Below are positions 6,106-10,737 of a DNA stretch of 10,737 nt, piece after piece. The stretch is from contig JAJZSX010000054.1 of assembly GCA_021849435.1 (NCBI GenBank), positions 1-10,737 of the forward strand, read 5' to 3'. This DNA comes from Actinomycetes bacterium (GTDB lineage Bacteria; Actinomycetota; Acidimicrobiia; Acidimicrobiales; RAAP-2). A model generated the notes under the pieces. The model had not been told where the DNA came from. It did not search any database and saw only the letters and a list, made by a program, of their open reading frames with translations. Made by a program: the position numbers and the translations under genes. Position 1 is the first letter of the stretch. Every line of letters starts with the position of its first letter.

Positions 6106-6768
6106 GTGGCCCCAACTACGGACTCTCGGCCGCTTCGTAGCGACGCTCGCCACAACCGCGAGCGGCTGGTCGAGGCCGCGAACGCGCTCTTTGCCGAGGC
6201 GGGTCTCGATGTTCCGTTGGAGACGATTGCCCGGAAGGCGGGTGTCAGCATCGGCACGCTATATAACCGATTTCCATCTCGCGAGCAGCTCTTGGAGGCG
6301 GTCTTCGTTGATCGTATGGAAAGGGTGGTTGCCCTCGTCGAGACTGCGCTGGCTGACGAGGATTCGTGGCAAGGACTGGTCGGCTACCTGACGAGCGTGT
6401 GTGAACTGCAATCCGGCGATCGAGGGTTCAACGACTTGGCGGCCCGCGGGTTCGCCGGGCCTCCCGCTGTTGATGGGCTCCACCGAGTGGCGCGGAGGCG
6501 TATGGCGGAACTCCTCGACCGGGCCAAGGAAGTTGGGATGCTTCGCCGGGATTTCGTCGTCGAAGATCTCACGTTTGTTGTCTGGGGGATCTCGAGGACA
6601 ATCGAGCTCACGGCTCATACTGCTCCCGACGCTTGGCGGCGACACCTGGCCTTGTTACTCGACGGATTCCGTGCCGATGCGGCTCACCCCCTTCTTGTGG
6701 AACCGATGCCGCCTTTCCCGACCGCGACGATGTCGGACCTTGCAACCAGCACCGAGATTGGAGAGTGA
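6106..6768 (+). CDS. TetR/AcrR-family transcriptional repressor
   Basis: A 220-residue protein of usual family length. The N-terminal helix-turn-helix covers about residues 15-60: RERLVEAANALFAEAGLDVP, then TIARKAGVSIGTLYNRF and PSREQLLEAVF. The remainder is the helical ligand-binding/dimer domain. The start is GTG 6106; TTG 6103 is equally in frame, but the predicted transcription start falls at about 6106. The upstream palindrome overlapping its promoter suggests autoregulation. The RibD-C-domain gene starts 1 nt after its stop, so both are one operon and probably share an inducer. The ligand cannot be predicted. It lies within the tRNA-Cys island. Confidence 0.93.
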   Translation: MAPTTDSRPLRSDARHNRERLVEAANALFAEAGLDVPLETIARKAGVSIGTLYNRFPSREQLLEAVFVDRMERVVALVETALADEDSWQGLVGYLTSVCELQSGDRGFNDLAARGFAGPPAVDGLHRVARRRMAELLDRAKEVGMLRRDFVVEDLTFVVWGISRTIELTAHTAPDAWRRHLALLLDGFRADAAHPLLVEPMPPFPTATMSDLATSTEIGE

Positions 6769-6769
6769 G

Positions 6770-7348
6770 TTGGCAACCAGCAGAAGAAGCAACCTGGGAA
6801 AGGTCGTTGTGCACCGGACGATGTCGCTCGACGGGTTCATCGCAGGCGTTGACGATGCGATGGATTGGATCTTCGACTACGTGGTTGCCGACGGGGTTCC
6901 CGAGATGATCGCTGCTACTGGAGCGATTCTCGCCGGTCGGCGAACCTATGAAGTAGGAAGGCGTGATGCTGGCAAGGAGACCGGCGAGGCGTATGGCGGC
7001 GCCTGGTCGGGCCCGCAATACGTCCTGACGCACGATCCACCCGAGAACGCGCCGAACGCCGACGTTGTGTTCCTGACCGGCGACATTCGCGAAGCCGTTG
7101 ACGTTGCCCTCCGGGCCGCTGGCGGCAAGAACCTCGAGATCTTCGGGGGCGAGGTCGCCAGCCAATGCCTGAGACTCGGTCTGGTCGATGAACTACTCGT
7201 CCACATCGTTCCCGTTCTGCTGGGCGATGGCATCCGCTTGTTCACCTCGACAGGTGGAACCCACATCGATCTGGAGACGCGCGGGACCGCGCAGTCGGGA
7301 TCGGTCACCACCATTCGTTGTCGCGTCGCAAGTCTCATTGTGAGCTAG
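6770..7348 (+). CDS. RibD C-terminal/dihydrofolate reductase-like family protein
   Basis: A 192-residue protein. VVVHRTMSLDGFIAGVDDAMDWIF begins the domain (residues 13-36), then GAILAGRRTYEVG (about 49-61), IFGGEVASQCLRLGLVDELLVHIVPVLLGDGIRLF (about 125-159), all typical of the NADPH-binding reductase fold shared by RibD-C and dihydrofolate reductase. Stand-alone members are annotated as dihydrofolate reductase family proteins, but most have no proven folate activity. The start is TTG 6770, 1 nt after the tetR stop, with GGAGAG (6760-6765) 4 nt upstream. The frame runs open back to 6401, but that part only shadows tetR. Coupling with TetR suggests induction by a small molecule. It is cargo of the island. 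Confidence 0.85.
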   Translation: MATSRRSNLGKVVVHRTMSLDGFIAGVDDAMDWIFDYVVADGVPEMIAATGAILAGRRTYEVGRRDAGKETGEAYGGAWSGPQYVLTHDPPENAPNADVVFLTGDIREAVDVALRAAGGKNLEIFGGEVASQCLRLGLVDELLVHIVPVLLGDGIRLFTSTGGTHIDLETRGTAQSGSVTTIRCRVASLIVS

Positions 7349-7445
7349 CCCACGTTTCGTTTTCATCGTCCCTGTTGAGTTCGGGCGGTTTGGTGGGCCG
7401 GCGACAACTCGAGCACGACCGGTGAGGCGTCCTTGGATGTAAGCC

Positions 7446-7467
7446 TGCCACGGTACTTGCCATGGTT
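7446..7467 (+). repeat. Arm-type repeat pair inside the right end of the island
   Basis: TGCCACGGTA (7446-7455) and TGCCATGGTT (7458-7467) are spaced 12 bp, like the pairs beside the two core sites. They lie 112-133 bp left of the second core, as expected for the distal arm of an integrase attachment region. Confidence 0.6.
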
Positions 7468-7545
7468 ATTCACCAGTCCTGTGCGAGGACGGAGGCTAAG
7501 TGAAGTCACGCAAGTGGGACGATCACTAGTGTTTCACTGACTCCT

Positions 7546-7575
7546 GGCACAGTGAGGCACACCTTGGCACAGGTT
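7546..7575 (+). repeat. Three 10-bp repeats beginning GGCACA next to the second core
   Basis: GGCACA starts at 7546, 7556 and 7566, an exact 10-bp period (one helical turn), and the last copy begins 13 bp before the core. One GGCACA is found at the same distance before the decayed core at 3984. Repeats phased with the helix beside an attachment core fit binding sites for an excisionase or integrase. The binding protein is unknown. Confidence 0.6.
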
Positions 7576-7578
7576 GCC

Positions 7579-7631
7579 GGGGCCTGCAAAGCCCCGTACT
7601 CCGGTTCGAATCCGGACGCCGCCTCCAGGAT
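7579..7631 (+). repeat. Second attachment core (53-bp copy of tRNA-Cys 3' end)
   Basis: Identical to 3785-3837. Only the 3' part of the tRNA is present; the acceptor 5' strand and D arm are missing, so it is not a working tRNA. It marks the right end of the island. Because arm-type repeats also follow it (7643-7664), it may be a junction between two elements and not a simple island-chromosome boundary. Confidence 0.92.
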
Positions 7632-7642
7632 GGACGAAATGC

Positions 7643-7664
7643 TGCCCCGGTACTTGCCACGGTA
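7643..7664 (+). repeat. Arm-type repeat pair downstream of the second core
   Basis: TGCCCCGGTA (7643-7652) and TGCCACGGTA (7655-7664) are spaced 12 bp and begin 12 bp after the core, the same geometry as 3849-3870. Sequence beyond 7665 no longer matches the left end after attL, so this would be a different element using the same attachment machinery. Confidence 0.62.
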
Positions 7665-8070
7665 GTTTCCCGGGGGCAGTTTCCGGTAAAACAGGCCCCT
7701 TCCGAGGCGCAGGATCGAAGGTCAGTTCCGGGGTGTTCATTCTGATCTGGGCGGTGTTCAGTTTTCGACCGTCAGCGACAGCCACGCAAGCTACAAGCCG
7801 ATCGCTGCGAGCCTCCTCCGCACAATCGAGCCGGACAGTCTGGAAGAGCGGCGCGAGCGTTGACGGGATCCAAAGCTTTCGCACCGCAGAGGTAGGGCGC
7901 ACCGCAACCGCTGGGCGAAAGCCATCAAGGGAAACTGCTGACCGCCGACACGGCGGCTGAACAGAGACGGGCAGCAGGGTTTCGGAGTCGAGGGTCGGCG
8001 AACTGTTGACGTCCGGACAGCCGACAAACGATGACGATGCGAAGGTCGTAGTGGACTGCGTCGCGAGCCG
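7665..8070. other. Gene-free stretch, possibly with an insertion-sequence end
   Basis: No intact gene is recognised. GGTGTTCA occurs at 7732-7739 and 7753-7760 (21-bp period), with a related GGTCAGTTCC at 7720. Repeated motifs of this kind occur in the ends of IS21-like insertion sequences, but no transposase is seen. A plus-strand segment at about 7783-7863 (beginning HASYKPIAASLLRTIEPDSL) has coding-like codon use before a TGA. It could be a scrap of a broken gene of unknown family. Confidence 0.3.
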
Positions 8071-9024
8071 TCATCGGACGCGAAGCGAGGAGAGGTTGCG
8101 GGTGATGCGCAGGACACCGATGGCGCCCGCCGCGCTGGCGGCCAGCATCACGGCGGCGGTTGCTCCCAGGAGCGGATTGACCGGAGCGCCTCCGGGGTTC
8201 GAGTTCAAAAAAGATGGTGCGTCAGCGGCAATCGCAGCCCACCATGTGGAGGTAGCGGCGAGGATCACCGCCATCGTGGCAGTGACGATCACAGCCAGAG
8301 CCGCCTCGGCGAGAAGCACGGACCGGGAAAAATTGACCTGGCGGGCTGCGATCACGGCCACCAGGGTCCACAGGCCGAGGGTCAGTGCCATCAGGGCCGC
8401 CCAGGCAATGAAAACGGCGCCGTACGAGCCGCTGCCGACGTTTCGCTGCTGACTGTTGAGATGGTGAGCCCACAGTAGGAGAGGAACGGTTGCGCCCACC
8501 GTGACGGCGGTGACCGTCAGCGCCCGCATGACGTGGCCGCGCACGGCAGGCCAGCCGCCGGATCGAAGGAATCGGACGAAGGCGGGCAACGCCACAGCCG
8601 TTCCGAGGAGAACCGCGAAGCCGCTCACCGCGGCGAGCACCTGTACCAGACCGTAGGCCAGGTCAGCGACGGCGTGGGATGCGGGGGGCAGGTGGCTGTC
8701 GATGCCGCCGGGCAGGGCGTTGTCGAAGTGTTCGGAGAACTTGGCGAAGCTGGAGCCGGCGAGCACAAACCCGGCCCAGCCGACCAGCACCAGCAGCGCG
8801 CCGGCTCGTACCCGGTCGCTCGGCGGCGCACTGTCACCGGTCAGGCCGGACTGGCGGGCTCGCTCGCGCAGACCCCCGACCAAGAGGGACATGCGTGCTC
8901 GCGCCGGCGGCCGGCCCGATCCGTAGCTGTCCTGCATAAATAGCACGAGTTCTTCGCCGTAGTGGTCCCGCCAGGGCTTCGGATACCACCGCAGCCAGGG
9001 GTTGAGCTGGCGGTTGGGGCTCAT
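8071..9024 (-). CDS. Six-helix membrane protein paired with PadR regulator
   Basis: A 317-residue minus-strand protein. The N-terminal soluble part has RWYPKPWRDHYGEEL (residues 12-26), a pattern common at the start of actinobacterial membrane proteins encoded beside PadR regulators. About six transmembrane segments follow, such as GALLVLVGWAGFVLAG, VLAAVSGFAVLLGTAVALPA, VTAVTVGATVPLLLWA, AVFIAWAALMALTLGLWTLVA, ALAVIVTATMAVILAA and GATAAVMLAASAAGAIGVL. No catalytic or transport motif is seen, so function is unknown; a sensor or partner of the PadR regulator is possible. Its ATG overlaps the padR stop (ATGA, 9024-9021), so the two are translationally coupled. Confidence 0.82.
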   Translation of the reverse strand: MSPNRQLNPWLRWYPKPWRDHYGEELVLFMQDSYGSGRPPARARMSLLVGGLRERARQSGLTGDSAPPSDRVRAGALLVLVGWAGFVLAGSSFAKFSEHFDNALPGGIDSHLPPASHAVADLAYGLVQVLAAVSGFAVLLGTAVALPAFVRFLRSGGWPAVRGHVMRALTVTAVTVGATVPLLLWAHHLNSQQRNVGSGSYGAVFIAWAALMALTLGLWTLVAVIAARQVNFSRSVLLAEAALAVIVTATMAVILAATSTWWAAIAADAPSFLNSNPGGAPVNPLLGATAAVMLAASAAGAIGVLRITRNLSSLRVR

Positions 9025-9371
9025 GCGCCGAGACCGTGGCCGAGCGTGACATTGAGAGCCAAACGGGAGGCGCCGACCCGGGCCAGCTGTTGCATTTCGC
9101 TGATCGCCTCGGCCAGGACTGCCTTGCCTGCGGCTGTGATCCGATAGGGACGGCGGCGGTCGCTGCTGGGCAGAGCCTCGATGAGCCCTCGCTCTTCCAG
9201 CCTGGTGATCGCCCCATACAACGCCCCAGGGCCGAGCGACGCTCCGGCGAAGCTCTCGATGTCCTTGGCCAGAGCATGCCCGTGCTTGGGGCCTTCGGCC
9301 AGGCTGGTCAGAATGAGCAGTGGCGGATCATTGGCCTTACGGGGCCTAGAGGACCCTTCGCGGCGACTCAT
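9021..9371 (-). CDS. PadR-family transcriptional regulator
   Basis: A 116-residue minus-strand protein with the winged-helix core of PadR: LLILTSLAEGPKHGHALAKD (18-37), LGPGALYGAITRLEERGLIE (46-65) and RRRPYRITAAGKAVLAE (72-88). The short helical C-terminus fits the small PadR class (PadR-s2). These proteins usually repress their own operon and respond to small molecules or stress. A near-perfect 30-bp palindrome overlaps its predicted promoter. It is first in an operon with the membrane protein. The start is ATG 9371; the message may be leaderless or have a very short leader. Confidence 0.92.
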   Translation of the reverse strand: MSRREGSSRPRKANDPPLLILTSLAEGPKHGHALAKDIESFAGASLGPGALYGAITRLEERGLIEALPSSDRRRPYRITAAGKAVLAEAISEMQQLARVGASRLALNVTLGHGLGA

Positions 9372-9380
9372 AAGTGCAAG

Positions 9381-9413
9381 ATACTACGTCTTGCGTAGCT
9401 ACGCAACACGTAG
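9381..9413 (-). promoter_or_regulatory. padR promoter with 30-bp palindromic operator
   Basis: The segment 9384-9413 is an inverted repeat with one mismatched pair. Its centre TTGCGTAGCTACGCAA (9391-9406) is perfect and is flanked by CTACGT and ACGTAG. On the minus strand TAGTAT (9386 to 9381) is a -10 element, with GTGTTG (9409 to 9404) 17 bp upstream as a weak -35. The palindrome covers the whole core promoter, so PadR binding would shut off its own operon. The -10 element ends 9 nt before ATG 9371. Confidence 0.7.
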
Positions 9414-9861
9414 ATATCGTCGCCGCGATACTGGCAGCCTTCCACCCGCCTCTATCCTTTGGCCCTGCGACTTGCGACGACCTGAGGCTCATGGCGGGAT
9501 GCGGCAGCCAGCGGGCGAGACGAATGGTCCTGGGTGGGCCTATCGACGGGTCGGCGCTCAGCCTCTCGGATACCGTCTATCTGGAGAGTGTCCCATATCA
9601 GGCGACCATAACGTCCCGCGTCCGCTCAGCGCGGGTGTCCTCCAACGCCGGATTGGGGTGCGTTATCGCTGTCGAGGTGTGGCTACTCAGCGCGATCAGG
9701 CCGATCGATCGAGCTGCTGATCCGGGCCGCCCCAGGTTAATCCGAGCCCGCTCCTTTCCGAGCCTGCGCAAGCGTGGAGGAACTCGCCTCCCCATAATCC
9801 CCTTCGGTGTATGGCTTGTAGCCTCAGTTGGGTGGAGGAGACAGGACGGTCCGTCGACCCG
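9414..9861. other. Gene-free stretch between padR and the unknown-gene pair
   Basis: Some frames are open across it, but none has a ribosome site or a recognisable product. One hairpin, CCCGCG/CGCGGG (9615-9620/9630-9635), is present without a T tract. GGAGGAG (9834-9840) is too far from ATG 9862 to be a normal ribosome site, but it could serve a start not identified here. I see no promoter of good quality for the downstream genes. Confidence 0.4.
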
Positions 9862-10176
9862 ATGAGTGAGCGCGCCTGTAGTCGAGACGCGCGAGCGCTG
9901 ATCGCGGCATATCACGAGGAGCAACTGCAGTTGCTCCTGGAGCGGGTGAGGGAAGGTTTCGACAGGATGGCTGCCGGAGAGATCGACGTGTTCGATCTCG
10001 ACCAGCTCATCTACCATTACAAGCGCTCGGCGGCGGAGTTGTGGAAGTTCTGCGGGTCCTCGGGCGGGGCGTGGTTGCGAGCGGCGCAGACGTTGGCCCT
10101 CTTGCGCGAGGAGGGCGATGAGCCGGACTGGTGGGAAGCAGGATCTCCCCGGGGGCGGCGTGGCCGAGAAGACTGA
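9862..10176 (+). CDS. Conserved-looking small protein of unknown function
   Basis: A 104-residue, mostly helical, acidic protein starting MSERACSRD at ATG 9862. The frame is open to ATG 9811, but the added residues look unlike a protein start. Notable segments are AAYHEEQLQLLLERVREGFD (residues 15-34), VFDLDQLIYHYKRSAAELWKFC (about 42-63) and EGDEPDWWEAG near the C-terminus. I recognise no catalytic motif or transmembrane helix. It resembles small hypothetical proteins that actinobacteria encode directly before a larger hypothetical gene, which is the arrangement here: the next gene starts inside it (17-nt overlap). A bipartite system is possible, but its purpose is unknown. Confidence 0.65.
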   Translation: MSERACSRDARALIAAYHEEQLQLLLERVREGFDRMAAGEIDVFDLDQLIYHYKRSAAELWKFCGSSGGAWLRAAQTLALLREEGDEPDWWEAGSPRGRRGRED

Positions 10177-10737
10177 CAGCGGCGCGTACCGATGGGCGTT
10201 CAAGCCGCGGTTTCGCCGGCATGCTTTCGGTTGGAGATCCCAGCCTCCGATCCAGCGCATCAAGGAGGCGATGAGCGAAATCAAAATGGTGGCCCGCCGC
10301 GACCCGGTGCTGGCGGGCGAAGGCGCTGTGGTGCTGTTGGAGCGGTTATCGCCAGCGCTGGAGCACGTAGACGGTTCCTCTGGGGCCATTGGCACGGCGG
10401 TGAACAACGCGATCTCCATTCTCGTGCCGCTGATCGCCACGGCACCCGCAGACGCCAAGACTCGCGAACGTTGGCTGGAGCGGCTTTTTGCGGCTCACGA
10501 GGCCGACCGCATTCCCTACATCGAGACGCTGACCGACTATTGGGGGGAGTTGTGCGGGTCCCCCGAGGTGGCCTCGGCCTGGGCCGACGACCTGATCGGG
10601 ATCACACGGATGGCCCGCAGCTCCGACCCGAACCTTCGAGATCATTTCCATGGGACGGCCGCGTGCCTGAGTGCCCTCTACCGCGCCGAGCGCTACCAGG
10701 AGATCCTCGACATCCTGGCATCGGAGAGGATGTGGCA
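10160..10737 (+). CDS. Hypothetical protein (possibly DUF6880-like), cut by window end
   Basis: The frame runs open from GTG 10160 to the window edge, giving at least 192 residues. It overlaps the previous gene by 17 nt, and the GGGGGCGG just before it could act as a weak ribosome site. The sequence is helical and repeat-like: IKEAMSEIKMVARRDPVLAG, GAVVLLERLSPALEHVDGSS, AVNNAISILVPLIA, then IPYIETLTDYWGELCGS and DPNLRDHFHGTAACLSALYR. This suggests an alpha-solenoid or TPR-like scaffold. I recall similar hypothetical proteins in many bacteria, but no activity is known to me. The strong overlap with the 104-residue gene implies coupled translation and probably a shared function. Confidence 0.75.
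   Translation, partial: MAEKTDSGAYRWAFKPRFRRHAFGWRSQPPIQRIKEAMSEIKMVARRDPVLAGEGAVVLLERLSPALEHVDGSSGAIGTAVNNAISILVPLIATAPADAKTRERWLERLFAAHEADRIPYIETLTDYWGELCGSPEVASAWADDLIGITRMARSSDPNLRDHFHGTAACLSALYRAERYQEILDILASERMW

Larger units (their letters stand above)
3785..7631. mobile_element. Genomic island integrated in tRNA-Cys, no integrase visible
   Basis: This segment of about 3.8 kb is bounded by the 53-bp tRNA-derived repeats. It carries an AbiEi/AbiEii toxin-antitoxin pair and a TetR plus RibD-C-domain gene pair. Short repeats resembling integrase arm sites lie beside both ends. No integrase, excisionase or replication gene is present, so the segment is a remnant, a passenger cassette, or one member of a tandem array mobilised in trans. 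Within it, 3834-4294 has no gene and holds a decayed attachment site; 7349-7578 has no gene and holds arm-type repeats. Confidence 0.85.

Noticed and set aside
6401..6769. Long N-terminal extension of the RibD-C protein
   Set aside because: It only reads the tetR gene in another frame. The conserved domain begins after TTG 6770.
7579..7631. A second tRNA-Cys gene
   Set aside because: It lacks the acceptor 5' strand and the D arm; it is only the attachment core copy.

Overview
The window is GC-rich with GTG/TTG starts, several apparently leaderless transcripts and a CGAAC-N4-GTTCG LexA operator. This points to an actinomycete-type bacterium (Actinomycetota). I cannot name a genus; the absence of lexA next to the LysM gene, where mycobacteria have it, suggests a lineage other than mycobacteria.

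Region 1 (1-3750) looks like core chromosome. The end of a von Willebrand factor A domain protein is followed by a strong promoter carrying two LexA boxes. Downstream lie, in one direction and nearly without gaps, a membrane-anchored LysM protein resembling the mycobacterial DNA-damage-induced gene next to nrdR, then nrdR, a PIG-L/LmbE-type deacetylase and a DinB-type DNA polymerase IV. This arrangement suggests an SOS-controlled DNA-damage operon that links cell division or wall changes, deoxynucleotide supply and translesion synthesis. A 52-residue two-helix membrane protein follows.

Region 2 (3760-7664) is a genomic island in a tRNA-Cys(GCA) gene. The 3' part of the tRNA (53 bp) is repeated perfectly at 3785-3837 and 7579-7631. 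Between the copies are an AbiEi/AbiEii-type toxin-antitoxin pair, a TetR regulator with its own palindromic operator, and a RibD-C/dihydrofolate-reductase-like enzyme. No integrase is visible. Short repeats beside the attachment cores have the order expected of integrase arm sites: TGCCACGGTA-type repeats spaced 12 bp apart, and GGCACA repeats spaced 10 bp apart. A third, decayed attachment site lies at about 3971-4095 with the same internal spacing. I read this as repeated integration (tandem accretion) of related elements at one tRNA gene. The cassette now present is either stranded or mobilised by an integrase encoded elsewhere.

Region 3 (7632-10737) begins with sequence that looks like the left end of another element of the same group, followed by about 400 bp with no clear gene. 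Then come a PadR regulator/six-helix membrane protein operon on the minus strand, read from a promoter overlapped by a 30-bp palindrome, and a non-coding stretch. Last are two overlapping plus-strand genes of unknown function, the second cut by the window end. Whether this region is island or chromosome cannot be settled here.
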